Made by a program: the position numbers and the translations under genes. From Gallionella sp. (GTDB taxonomy: Bacteria; Pseudomonadota; Gammaproteobacteria; Burkholderiales; Gallionellaceae), in contig JAJDNO010000023.1 of the NCBI GenBank assembly GCA_022340615.1, forward strand, positions 1 to 64,000: a stretch of DNA of 64,000 nucleotides. The letters run 5' to 3'. The notes beneath the pieces are model-generated. The model saw only the letters and a program-made list of their open reading frames with translations, was not told the DNA's origin and searched no databases. Positions 1 through 9,453 of the stretch are shown piece by piece. How positions within the stretch are numbered: position 1 is the first letter of the stretch; every line of letters starts with the position of its first letter.

Positions 1-1
1 C

Positions 2-331
2 ACCCGCAACGGCACGACGTGGACGCAGCAAACCAAGCTTTTCGATACTTATGCGACTGGAGCTAAACAAGGCTCCTCGGTCGCGCTAAGTGCCGATGGT
101 ACTACCGCCGTGGTCGGGGGATATGCCGATAGCAGCAGCGCCGGGGCAGCCTGGGTGTTCACCCGCAGCGGCACGACGTGGACGCAGCATGGCAGCAAGC
201 TCGTCGATACTAATGCGACTGGCGCTTGGCAAGGCTACTCGGTCGCGCTGAGTGCCGATGGCAATACCGCATTGGTCGGCGGGTCTCACGATAATAACAA
301 CACCGGTGCGGCCTGGATCTATATTCCCTGA
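2..331 (+). CDS. C-terminal part of an FG-GAP/beta-propeller-like repeat protein (5' truncated by window edge)
   Basis: Frame open from base 2 to the TGA at 329-331. Repeated units '..SVALSADG.TA.VGG....GAAWVFTRSGTTWTQ..'; two repeats visible. Confidence 0.75.
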   Translation, partial: TRNGTTWTQQTKLFDTYATGAKQGSSVALSADGTTAVVGGYADSSSAGAAWVFTRSGTTWTQHGSKLVDTNATGAWQGYSVALSADGNTALVGGSHDNNNTGAAWIYIP

Positions 332-424
332 ATTGTGTTGACGGTGTGCTACACCATCCTCAACAGGGCTAGTTTCCGCGGCACTCGCATGTGAATTCTC
401 AAAGTCCTAACAGTGCAGTCAACC

Positions 425-455
425 GGACACCAAACTACTACGTAGTTTGGTGTCC
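425..455. repeat. Perfect hairpin, 14-bp arms with 3-nt loop
   Basis: ggacaccaaactac-tac-gtagtttggtgtcc read directly; no T-tract follows. Confidence 0.8.
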
Positions 456-552
456 TGCGCTGAGCTAAGGTGCCGGCAACTTCCAACATTAGTCAATAAA
501 AAAACGGGAACAGCCTGGTGAGAAAAGTCACCCCAAAGTCCCCATCGAAATG

Positions 553-585
553 AAAAAGGAGTCAGGCCTTTAGCCTAACTCCTTG
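553..585 (-). terminator. Rho-independent terminator downstream of the tRNA-Arg gene
   Basis: On the minus strand AAGGAGTTAGGC-taaa-GGCCTGACTCCTT followed by TTT. Confidence 0.65.
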
Positions 586-591
586 ATTTGT

Positions 592-668
592 TGGTGCGCC
601 CGGAGCGATTCGAACGCCCGACCCCTTGGTTCGTAGCCAAGTACTCTATCCAGCTGAGCTACGGGCGC
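592..668 (-). tRNA. tRNA-Arg (anticodon ACG)
   Basis: Reverse complement GCGCCCGTAGCTCAGCTGGATAGAGTACTTGGCTACGAACCAAGGGGTCGGGCGTTCGAATCGCTCCGGGCGCACCA; full cloverleaf with encoded CCA. Confidence 0.95.
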
Positions 669-683
669 GCACTTTTGTTACCT

Positions 684-777
684 TGGCGGAGAGGGAGGGA
701 TTCGAACCCTCGATACAAGTTTAAGCTCGTATGCGCCCTTAGCAGGGGCGTGCCTTCGACCTCTCGGCCACCTCTCC
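684..777 (-). tRNA. tRNA-Ser (anticodon GCT)
   Basis: Reverse complement GGAGAGGTGGCCGAGAGG...CCCCTGCTAAGGG...GGTTCGAATCCCTCCCTCTCCGCCA with long variable arm. Confidence 0.95.
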
Positions 778-821
778 GAAGGCCGCGCATAATAGAGTAA
801 CACACCTGAAAGGTCAAACGA

Positions 822-2054
822 TTATGCTTCTTCCTGGTCCAGGCCGAAGGCCTTGTGCAGTACGCGCACGGCAAGTTCGAGGTATTTCTCGTCGATGACC
901 ACGGAGATTTTTATCTCCGAGGTCGAGATCATCTGAATGTTGATTCCCTCTTCTGCCAGGGTGCGGAACATCTTGCTGGCGATACCGACATGAGAGCGCA
1001 TTCCGACTCCGACAACCGAGACTTTGGCTGCCCTGCTATCGCCGATCACTTCGCGCGCACCAATGTGCGGTTGCACTTTGCTCTTCAGGATGTCCATCGC
1101 CTTGGCATACTCGTTTCTATGCACAGTGAACGAAAAGTCAGTGGCGCCATCTTCGCCGACGTTCTGGATGATGATATCCACGTCGATATTGGCGTCGCTA
1201 ACCGGCCCTAAAATCTGGTAGGCAATCCCCGGTTTGTCGGGCACGCCCATCACGGTGATTTTTGCTTCATCGCGGTTGAATGCGATCCCGGAAATGATTG
1301 CTTGTTCCATTTTGTCGTTATCCTCAACAGTAATCAGCGTGCCCTCGCCTTCTTCTTCAAAACTCGACAGCACGCGCAGCTTGACCTTGTATTTACCCGC
1401 AAATTCCACCGAACGAAGTTGCAGCACCTTGGAACCCATACTGGACATCTCGAGCATCTCCTCGAAGGTGATGCTCTTCAGGCGGCGCGCCTCGGGAACC
1501 ACACGCGGGTCGGTGGTGTATACGCCATCCACATCGGTATATATCTGGCACTCGTCGGCACGCAGCGCGGCTGCGATCGCCACGCCCGTGGTATCCGAAC
1601 CACCGCGACCCAGCGTGGTGATGTTGCCGTGTTCGTCCACGCCCTGGAATCCTGCCACCACAACAACACAGTCTTTTTCCAGATCGCCCATGATGTTCTG
1701 TTCGTCGATACTGACAATGCGCGCCTTGGTATGGGCGCTGTCGGTCAGTATCTTCACCTGCGCGCCGGTGTAGCTTTTGGCTTTTACCCCATGTTCCTTC
1801 AGCGCCATTGAAAGCAGGCCGATGGTGACCTGTTCGCCGGTTGAAATGATGACGTCGAGTTCGCGCGGATCAGGATGCTTCTGGATTTCGTGGGCAAGGG
1901 CCACCAGACGGTTGGTTTCGCCGCTCATCGCGGAGACCACGACCACCACCTGATTTCCGAGTGCCTTGAATTTGGCAACGCGCCGTGCCACATTCTTGAT
2001 GCGGTCTGGACTTCCGACCGATGTGCCGCCGTACTTCTGAACTATGAGTGCCAC
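822..2054 (-). CDS. lysC: Aspartate kinase
   Basis: MALIVQKYGGTSVGSPDRIKNVARRV... and C-terminal ACT domains. Confidence 0.96.
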   Translation of the reverse strand: MALIVQKYGGTSVGSPDRIKNVARRVAKFKALGNQVVVVVSAMSGETNRLVALAHEIQKHPDPRELDVIISTGEQVTIGLLSMALKEHGVKAKSYTGAQVKILTDSAHTKARIVSIDEQNIMGDLEKDCVVVVAGFQGVDEHGNITTLGRGGSDTTGVAIAAALRADECQIYTDVDGVYTTDPRVVPEARRLKSITFEEMLEMSSMGSKVLQLRSVEFAGKYKVKLRVLSSFEEEGEGTLITVEDNDKMEQAIISGIAFNRDEAKITVMGVPDKPGIAYQILGPVSDANIDVDIIIQNVGEDGATDFSFTVHRNEYAKAMDILKSKVQPHIGAREVIGDSRAAKVSVVGVGMRSHVGIASKMFRTLAEEGINIQMISTSEIKISVVIDEKYLELAVRVLHKAFGLDQEEA

Positions 2055-2177
2055 GTTTTATCCACGCATGACTTGAAAAGAGGCGGGATTTTAGCTCAAT
2101 TGGCGCAAAAAAACGAGGTCGGTCAGGTAACTGATTTGCTAAACTCGGGCCGCCTGACACGCCCATCCGGAAGAAAA

Positions 2178-3878
2178 ATGACTGAAATCATTGCACGCGA
2201 ATTTCCTGCAGCCATTGCGCAACACCTGCAAACAAGCGGATGTTCTCCTGCCATGGCAAGGATTTTTGCAGCGCGCGGAATCACGGACAGCACACAGCTG
2301 GAAACCTCCCTTTCCGGACTGCTGCCCTTTGACAGCATGAAGAATGTCACCGCAATGGCACGCTTGCTGGCCGATGCGATCGCGGCACAAAAAAAGCTGA
2401 TGGTCATCGCGGACTACGATGCGGACGGCGCGACTGCCTGCGCAGTGGCGGTTCGCGGCTTGCGCGGCTTCGGCGCGCAAATCGATTTCATCGTGCCGAA
2501 CCGCTTCGAATACGGTTACGGTCTGACGCCTGAAATCGTGCTCCTTGCCGCGCAATCCGGTCCGGATATCCTGATCACCGTGGACAACGGCATCGCAAGC
2601 GTGGATGGCGTGGCCGAAGCCAACCGGCTGGGCATGCAGGTCCTGGTCACCGACCACCACCTGCCCGGCGACACCCTGCCGGATGCTGCCTGCATCGTCA
2701 ATCCCAACCAGCCCGGATGCAAATTCCCGAGCAAAAGTCTGGCCGGGGTTGGCGTGATGTTCTATGTGCTGCTCGCATTGCGCGCCGAACTGCGCGCCCG
2801 GGAACAACTGCCCGAAGAGCGAGGGCGGAAACTGGTCGAGTTGCTTGACCTGGTCGCGCTCGGCACGGTTGCCGACGTGGTCAGACTGGACCAGAACAAT
2901 CGCATTCTGGTGCAGCAGGGGCTGCAGCGCATCCGCGCCGGGCGGACGTGCGCCGGAATCAGCGCCTTGCTGCAAGCCGCAAAAAAGGATCCGGCGCGTG
3001 CATCCAGCCAGGATCTCGGCTTTACGGTCGGCCCGCGCCTGAATGCGGCCGGCAGGCTGGACGACATGAGCCTGGGTATCAACTGTCTGCTGACCGATGA
3101 TGCAACAACCGCAATGGAAATCTCGACAAAACTGGATGCGCTCAATCGCGAGCGGCGCAGCATCGAAACCGATATGCAGGACCACGCGCTGGCGTCGCTG
3201 GAAGGGATCGATCCGTCCGACAACTTCAGTCTCGTGTTGTTTGACCAGTCCTGGCATCAGGGCGTGATCGGGATACTCGCCTCCCGGCTCAAGGATAGGT
3301 TTCATCGCCCGACCTTCGCATTCGCGAAGTCCGTCAATGGCGAAATAAAAGGTTCCGGTCGCTCGATCGCCGGACTTCATCTGCGCGATGCGCTCGATCT
3401 GGTCAGCAAACGCCACCCTGCACTGATCAGAAAATTCGGCGGGCATGCCGCTGCGGCTGGCTTGAGTCTCGCCGAATCCGATTTCGGGGAATTTGCCGTT
3501 GCGTTCGAAAAAGTCGCAGGCAGCCTGCTCGATCTGAACGACCTCGCGCGCCGCATCGAAACCGACGGCGCGCTGGAGCCCGCCGAAATGAATCTGGAAG
3601 TCGCCCGGATGCTGGAAGGACAGGTGTGGGGGCAGGGCTTCCCTGCGCCGCAATTCAGCGATGATTTCATCGTCAGGAACCAGCGTGTGGTCGGCGAAAA
3701 ACATTTGAAGCTCAAGTTAAGTACACCGGGCCTGTTGATCGATGCGATCCTGTTCGGACACAACGAGCCCCTCCCCGACCGGATCCATGCCGTGTACAGC
3801 CTGAACGTCAATGAATACAATGGCACGCAGAGTTTGCAGCTGATCGTTCGTCACTGGCAGAAAGCAGAGCGTCAATAA
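2178..3878 (+). CDS. recJ: Single-stranded-DNA-specific exonuclease RecJ
   Basis: DHH motif 'VIADYDADGATACAV' and DHHA1 region 'GGHAAAAGLS'. Listed ORF begins upstream; ATG at 2178 preferred. Confidence 0.94.
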   Translation: MTEIIAREFPAAIAQHLQTSGCSPAMARIFAARGITDSTQLETSLSGLLPFDSMKNVTAMARLLADAIAAQKKLMVIADYDADGATACAVAVRGLRGFGAQIDFIVPNRFEYGYGLTPEIVLLAAQSGPDILITVDNGIASVDGVAEANRLGMQVLVTDHHLPGDTLPDAACIVNPNQPGCKFPSKSLAGVGVMFYVLLALRAELRAREQLPEERGRKLVELLDLVALGTVADVVRLDQNNRILVQQGLQRIRAGRTCAGISALLQAAKKDPARASSQDLGFTVGPRLNAAGRLDDMSLGINCLLTDDATTAMEISTKLDALNRERRSIETDMQDHALASLEGIDPSDNFSLVLFDQSWHQGVIGILASRLKDRFHRPTFAFAKSVNGEIKGSGRSIAGLHLRDALDLVSKRHPALIRKFGGHAAAAGLSLAESDFGEFAVAFEKVAGSLLDLNDLARRIETDGALEPAEMNLEVARMLEGQVWGQGFPAPQFSDDFIVRNQRVVGEKHLKLKLSTPGLLIDAILFGHNEPLPDRIHAVYSLNVNEYNGTQSLQLIVRHWQKAERQ

Positions 3879-5140
3879 TGGAATCACTGCTTGTACTCAA
3901 CAACGGCATCGAAAGCTGGCCGCAGTTCCTGACCAGTCTCGCCATCGGTTTGCTGATCGGGCTGGAACGCGAGCGCAATCCATCGGCCAGGGCCGGATTG
4001 CGCACGTTTGCACTGGTCGCGCTGTTCGGCACGCTGTCCGGGCTGCTCTCGGCCAGACTCGATTCTCCCTGGCTGCTGATCGCCGGCCTGCTTGCCGTGG
4101 CCGCCATGATCATCGCGGCATACCACAACAAGCGCGCCGAAGAAGGCGACCCGGGAACAACCACCGTGATCGCCTTGCTGCTGTGCTATGGGTTGGGCGT
4201 GTTGACCTGGTACGGGATGTCCAAACTCGCGGTGATGCTGGCCATCGCGGTCACCGCGCTGCTCTATTTCAAACCCGAGCTGCGCGGAATGTCGCAGCGC
4301 CTGACGCGCAGCGACCTGGTTGCAGTGCTGCAATTTTCCGTGCTGACCTTCATCGTGCTGCCGATATTGCCAGACCAGAATTTCGGCCCGTACAACGCAT
4401 TCAACCCGCACCAGGCCTGGCTGATGGTGGTGCTGATCTCCGGCCTCAGCCTGGCCGGCTATGCCGCGCTGCATCTGGTAGGAACCCGCTATGGCGCACC
4501 GCTGCTGGGATTCTTTGGCGGCCTGGTTTCCAGCACCGCGACCACGCTGCTCTACGCCAGGAACAGCAGAAGCAATCCTGCAATGACCCAAATCGCCGGC
4601 TCGGTCATCGTGATTGCCAGCATGGTGGTTTTGCTGCGTCTGCTGGTGCTCAGTTCGGTAGTCGCCTATGGCGCGGTGCCCGGACTGATGCCGGTGCTCG
4701 CAAGCGGATTCCTGTTCGGCCTGGCGGTCGCGCTGTACAGCTGGCGTACCAGGTTCAAAGCGACCAAGCTCAGCATTCCGGAAACGCCGAATCCCGCCGA
4801 ATTGCGCACTGCCTTGAGCTTCGGGCTGCTCTATGTGGTCGTATTACTGGGTGCGGCATGGATGCAGGATTTTGCCGGGAGCCGCGGGCTGTACGCAGTG
4901 GCCGTGGTATCCGGGTTGACTGATGTCGATGCAATCACGCTTTCCAGCCTGCGCCTGTTCAATCTCGGGCAATTGAGCGAGCATCAGGCCATCACCTCGA
5001 TCGCGCTTGCCTTCATTGCCAACCTCGCGTTCAAATTGGGCATGGTGATCTTCATCGGCGGAAAAAATCTCGCGAAATTTGTTGCTGCCGGCTTCGGCGC
5101 AATCGCGTTGGGAGTGCTGATCGGGCTGGTTGCGTTATAA
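3878..5140 (+). CDS. MgtC/SapB-type membrane protein with DUF4010-like C-terminus
   Basis: N-terminal 'LAIGLLIGLERERNPS.RAGLRTFALVALFGTL', multiple TM helices. Start overlaps recJ stop (TAATG). Confidence 0.85.
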   Translation: MESLLVLNNGIESWPQFLTSLAIGLLIGLERERNPSARAGLRTFALVALFGTLSGLLSARLDSPWLLIAGLLAVAAMIIAAYHNKRAEEGDPGTTTVIALLLCYGLGVLTWYGMSKLAVMLAIAVTALLYFKPELRGMSQRLTRSDLVAVLQFSVLTFIVLPILPDQNFGPYNAFNPHQAWLMVVLISGLSLAGYAALHLVGTRYGAPLLGFFGGLVSSTATTLLYARNSRSNPAMTQIAGSVIVIASMVVLLRLLVLSSVVAYGAVPGLMPVLASGFLFGLAVALYSWRTRFKATKLSIPETPNPAELRTALSFGLLYVVVLLGAAWMQDFAGSRGLYAVAVVSGLTDVDAITLSSLRLFNLGQLSEHQAITSIALAFIANLAFKLGMVIFIGGKNLAKFVAAGFGAIALGVLIGLVAL

Positions 5141-5175
5141 TCCGGCCCTTCTCAAGCAAGCGACAAAGACACATC

Positions 5176-6280
5176 ATGGAAGCCGAACAACTGAATACCC
5201 TCTCCAACCAACTGCACGACCTCGGTCTGCGCAGTGCCGAATTACGGAGGTATCTTTGACTTCGATGCGAAAAAGGAGCGTCTGACCGAGGTATCGGAAC
5301 TCGCCGAAGATCCCGCCATCTGGCAGGATGCCAAACGCGCCCAGGAACTTGGCCGCGAACGCAAAATGCTGGAAGACGTGGTGCACGGTCTCGGCAAGAT
5401 CCAGCAGGATCTTTCCGATGCGGCAGAGCTGTTCGAGATGTCCCAGGCGGAAAATGACGACGCAAGCCTGAACAGCACCGCCTCTGACATCCAGGACATC
5501 GAGAAGCGCATCGAGGCGATGGAATTTCGCCGCATGTTCTCGCACCCGATGGACCCGAACAACTGCTTCATCGATATCCAGGCCGGCTCAGGCGGGACCG
5601 AAGCGCAGGATTGGGCGGCCATGCTGCTGCGCATGTACTTGCGCTACTGCGAGCGCAAAGGCTTCCAGGTCGAAGTGCTGGAACAATCCGACGGCGAAGT
5701 CGCAGGCATCAAGGGCGCATCCCTGAAGGTCAGCGGCGAATTTGCCTATGGCCACCTGCGCACCGAGACCGGCGTGCACCGACTGGTGCGCAAATCGCCG
5801 TTCGATTCCGGAAACCGCCGTCATACCTCGTTCTCCAGCGTGTTCGTCTATCCTGAAGTCGACGAGTCTATCGAAGTCGAGATCAATCCGGCCGACCTGC
5901 GCGTTGACACCTATCGCGCCTCGGGCGCCGGCGGTCAGCATATCAACAAGACCGACTCCGCGGTGCGCATCACCCACCTGCCCACCAACATAGTGGTGCA
6001 ATGCCAGAGCGACCGATCGCAGCACCGCAACCGTGCCGAGGCGATGGCGATGCTAAAATCCCGGCTGTATGAAGAAGAGCTGCGCAAACGCAATGCCGAG
6101 AAACAGGCGATGGAAGACGGCAAGACCGACATCGGCTGGGGACACCAGATCCGTTCCTATGTGCTGGACCAGTCGCGCATCAAGGATCTGCGCACCAATT
6201 ACGAGGTCGGCAATACCCAGGCCGTGCTGGACGGCGACCTGGATGACTTCATCTCGGCCAGTCTGAAGCAAGGCGTTTAA
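5176..6280 (+). CDS. prfB: Peptide chain release factor 2, expressed through a programmed +1 frameshift
   Basis: Short ORF ATG 5176 to in-frame TGA 5257-5259 in CGGAGGTATCTTTGAC; +1 frame continues '[22 protein letters not shown]...' with GGQ motif '[18 protein letters not shown]'. Confidence 0.96.
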
Positions 6281-6306
6281 CCAGAGTTGAAAAATTGAGA
6301 TCAGAT

Positions 6307-7809
6307 ATGAGCAACGAGCCGACTACACCACTACTTGACGAGAACCAGATCATTGCGGAACGCCGCGGCAAGCTGAATGCGATACGCCAGGCTGGCGTGG
6401 CTTTCCCGAACGACTTCACGCGCACTCACCTGGCCGGCGACCTGCACGGCGAGTTCGGCGAGAAGTCCCATGACGAACTGGAATCATTGCAGATCCAGGT
6501 CGCAGTAGCGGGACGCATGATGCTGAAGCGGGTGATGGGAAAGGCGAGCTTTGCGACGATCCAGGACATGAGCGGACGCATCCAGCTTTTCATCAGCAAC
6601 AACGACACCGGCGAGGAAGCGCACAACGCTTTCAAGCATTACGACCTCGGCGATATCCTCGGCGCTGCAGGCGTGCTGTTCAAAACCAAGACCGGCGAGC
6701 TTTCCGTGCGCGTTACGCAAGTCCGGCTGCTGACAAAGGCGCTGCGCCCACTGCCGGAAAAGTTCCACGGCCTGTCCGACCAGGAACAGAAATACCGCCA
6801 GCGCTATCTCGATCTGATCACCAACGAGGATGCGCGCAAGGTTTTCGTGATGCGCACGCAGATCGTTCAGGCGATACGCGAATTTTTCATCCGCAACGGC
6901 TACCTTGAAGTCGAGACGCCGATGATGCACCCGATACCCGGGGGCGCCGCAGCCAAACCTTTCGAGACGCACCACAATGCGCTGGACATGAAGATGTATC
7001 TGCGCATCGCGCCGGAACTTTATCTGAAGCGGCTGGTGGTCGGCGGTTTCGAGAAGGTGTTCGAAATCAACCGCAATTTCCGCAACGAAGGCCTGTCCAC
7101 TCGCCACAATCCGGAATTCACGATGATCGAATTCTACGAAGCCTATCGCGATTACAAATACCTGATGGATTTCAGCGAAAACCTGTTCCGCGAGGTCGCA
7201 CAGAGAGTTCTGGGCCGTACGCAGATCAGTTACCAGGGCAAAGAGATGGATCTGGGCAAACCGTTCCACCGCCTGACCATGGTGCAGGCGATCCAGAAAT
7301 ATCATCCGCAATTCTCGACTCAACAGCTCAATGACCGCGAGTTCCTCATCGCCGAACTGCAGGACCTCAAGGCGAAATACAAACCGGAAGACGGCATCGG
7401 CGGACTGCAGCTGTCGCTGTTCGAGGAACTGGCCGAGGCGCTGTTGTTCGAGCCGACATTCATCATCGACTATCCGGTGGAAGTATCGCCGCTGGCGCGC
7501 AGCAGCGACACGAATCCAGGCACCACCGAACGTTTCGAGCTTTTTATCGCCGGGCGCGAGATCGCAAACGGATTTTCCGAATTGAACGATGCGGAAGACC
7601 AGGCCGCACGTTTTGATGTCCAGGTCGCAGCGAAGGAAGCCGGCGATGAGGAAGCGATGTTCAAGGACAACGACTATGTGCGCGCGCTGGAGTATGGCCT
7701 GCCGCCCACCGCCGGCGAGGGTATCGGCATTGACAGGCTGGTGATGCTGCTAACCGACACCACCAGCATACGTGATGTGATACTGTTCCCGCACATGCGG
7801 CCGGAGTAA
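6307..7809 (+). CDS. lysS: Lysyl-tRNA synthetase
   Basis: Class II aaRS motifs '[24 protein letters not shown]', '[12 protein letters not shown]'. Confidence 0.96.
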   Translation: MSNEPTTPLLDENQIIAERRGKLNAIRQAGVAFPNDFTRTHLAGDLHGEFGEKSHDELESLQIQVAVAGRMMLKRVMGKASFATIQDMSGRIQLFISNNDTGEEAHNAFKHYDLGDILGAAGVLFKTKTGELSVRVTQVRLLTKALRPLPEKFHGLSDQEQKYRQRYLDLITNEDARKVFVMRTQIVQAIREFFIRNGYLEVETPMMHPIPGGAAAKPFETHHNALDMKMYLRIAPELYLKRLVVGGFEKVFEINRNFRNEGLSTRHNPEFTMIEFYEAYRDYKYLMDFSENLFREVAQRVLGRTQISYQGKEMDLGKPFHRLTMVQAIQKYHPQFSTQQLNDREFLIAELQDLKAKYKPEDGIGGLQLSLFEELAEALLFEPTFIIDYPVEVSPLARSSDTNPGTTERFELFIAGREIANGFSELNDAEDQAARFDVQVAAKEAGDEEAMFKDNDYVRALEYGLPPTAGEGIGIDRLVMLLTDTTSIRDVILFPHMRPE

Positions 7810-7888
7810 ACCAGCCCGATTTCATCAGCGCATCGTCCGCGCCGTTCGTCGCCGCCTGGCATGACTATTGATATGGAGCAGGACCGCA

Positions 7889-8554
7889 ATGCTGGATAAC
7901 AACACGCAATCCCGCCTTCTGCTGCAATACCCGATGCTGCGCGAGCTGCCCACCGCCGACCAGGACGAACTGGCCGCAGCGGCGAGCGCGGTGAGCATCC
8001 CCGCGGGGACGGTCATTTTCGATGAAGAGCAGACTTGCAATGGGTTCCCGATGCTGCTGTCAGGCAACATCCGCGTCGTCAAATCGGCGCCGAACGGCCG
8101 GGAATTGCAGCTTTACCGGGTAATGCCGGGAGAGAGCTGCATCCTCACCAGCAGCTGCCTGCTGGGCAACACGCGCTACCATGCGCGCGGAATCGCGGAA
8201 CAGCCGCTGGAAATGGTGCTGCTGCCAGCAGCCGCCTTCCATGCGCTGCTCGAAAAGCAGGAAGCGTTTCGCGGCCACGTGTTTCACCTGTTTTCCGATC
8301 GCCTCACCGACCTGATGCAACTGGTATCGTCAGTGGCCTTCCAGAAACTCGACCAGCGCCTGGCGACGCTGCTGGTCAACAAGCCCAACCCTGTCCACGC
8401 CACCCACCAGGCACTGGCCGACGAACTGGGCAGCGCACGTGAAATCGTCAGCCGCCTGCTCAAGGTTTTTGCCGAGCAGGGCTGGGTCAGGCTGGGGCGC
8501 GAACAAATCGAAATTGTCGATGCCGCCGAGCTGAAGCGGTTTTCCAGCCTGTAG
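7889..8554 (+). CDS. Crp/Fnr-family transcriptional regulator
   Basis: cNMP-binding-like N-terminus and C-terminal HTH 'THQALADELGSAREIVSRLLKVFAEQGWVRLGR'. Confidence 0.88.
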   Translation: MLDNNTQSRLLLQYPMLRELPTADQDELAAAASAVSIPAGTVIFDEEQTCNGFPMLLSGNIRVVKSAPNGRELQLYRVMPGESCILTSSCLLGNTRYHARGIAEQPLEMVLLPAAAFHALLEKQEAFRGHVFHLFSDRLTDLMQLVSSVAFQKLDQRLATLLVNKPNPVHATHQALADELGSAREIVSRLLKVFAEQGWVRLGREQIEIVDAAELKRFSSL

Positions 8555-8586
8555 TTCAGGCCTGATGCCGATTCCGGAATTCTGTA

Positions 8587-8602
8587 TGTGATCTTTATCA
8601 CA
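8587..8602. promoter_or_regulatory. CRP-type palindrome TGTGATCTTTATCACA
   Basis: Perfect 6-4-6 inverted repeat with TGTGA-N6-TCACA half sites, between the crp/fnr-like gene and the DUF2892 gene. Confidence 0.75.
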
Positions 8603-8661
8603 GACAGATCGGTATATTTGCTCTATTTTGCGTACTCTGAATCCCATGCAAGGAGAAAAAA

Positions 8662-8856
8662 ATGAAAGTCAACGAAGGAACAATCGATCGCGTATTGCGC
8701 GTCGTTGTCGGCCTGGTCTTGATCGGCCTGGCTGCATCCGGCACTGTCGGCGTGTGGGGCTATATAGGCGTGGTTCCGTTGCTGACTGGACTTGTCGGAA
8801 TCTGCCCGGCATATGCCCTGTTCGGCATCAACACCTGTCCGATGAAGAAAACATAA
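8662..8856 (+). CDS. DUF2892 (YgaP-like) small inner-membrane protein
   Basis: 64 aa, 'MKVNEGTIDRVLRVVVGLVLIGLAASGTVGVWGYIGVVPLLTGLVGICPAYALFGINTCP'. Confidence 0.85.
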   Translation: MKVNEGTIDRVLRVVVGLVLIGLAASGTVGVWGYIGVVPLLTGLVGICPAYALFGINTCPMKKT

Positions 8857-8874
8857 TTCGTCTTCCTCCCGATT

Positions 8875-8906
8875 CCCGGCGGCTGCAACGGCTGCCGGGG
8901 TTTCTT
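8875..8906 (+). terminator. Probable rho-independent terminator after the DUF2892 gene
   Basis: cccggcggctgcaacggctgccgggg followed by tttctt. Confidence 0.5.
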
Positions 8907-8979
8907 AGCCCTTCATCCAGCTCGCAACACCTACCGGCCCGGCTTTACAAACGCGGATCCGCTGCATTACATTAACAGC

Positions 8980-9453
8980 ATGAAACTGTTAATGCTGCTA
9001 TTCGCGTTGCTGCTTGGCGCATGCGCTTCCACCAGCGACAACCTGCCGTCGCATCAGGCCTACAGCCCACCGACAGCCAGAAAACTCACTGCCTATGCAC
9101 GCAGCCTGATCGGAACGCCGTACAAGTACGGCGGGTATTCTCCCAAAGCCGGTTTCGATTGCAGCGGATTCGTCGATTATGTGTTTCGCCATTCGGCCCG
9201 CGTATCGCTGCCGCACAATTCCCGGCTGATAAGCCGGCATGGGTTTTCGGTCAAATCGGGCCAGCTGCGCGAAGGCGATCTGGTGTTCTACGACACCAAC
9301 CACAGCGCCTATTCGCACGTCGGTATCTATCTGGGCAACCACCGCTTCATCCATGCACCCAGCAGCGGCGGCAGGGTGCGCACCGAAGACATGCGCAAAA
9401 CATACTGGAAAAGACACTACAATGGCGCACGGCGCATTGCTTTGCGCGAGTGA
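8980..9453 (+). CDS. NlpC/P60 family lipoprotein, cell wall hydrolase
   Basis: Lipobox LLLGAC and catalytic 'GFDCSGFVDYVF...GDLVFYDT...SHVGIYLG'. Confidence 0.92.
   Translation: MKLLMLLFALLLGACASTSDNLPSHQAYSPPTARKLTAYARSLIGTPYKYGGYSPKAGFDCSGFVDYVFRHSARVSLPHNSRLISRHGFSVKSGQLREGDLVFYDTNHSAYSHVGIYLGNHRFIHAPSSGGRVRTEDMRKTYWKRHYNGARRIALRE

Noticed and set aside
2139-3704. 521-aa minus-strand ORF opposite recJ, and similar long antisense ORFs (e.g. 6484-7323, 18924-20333, 15825-17069, 54403-55608)
   Set aside because: They lie wholly opposite convincing conserved genes and have the biased composition typical of GC-rich shadow frames.
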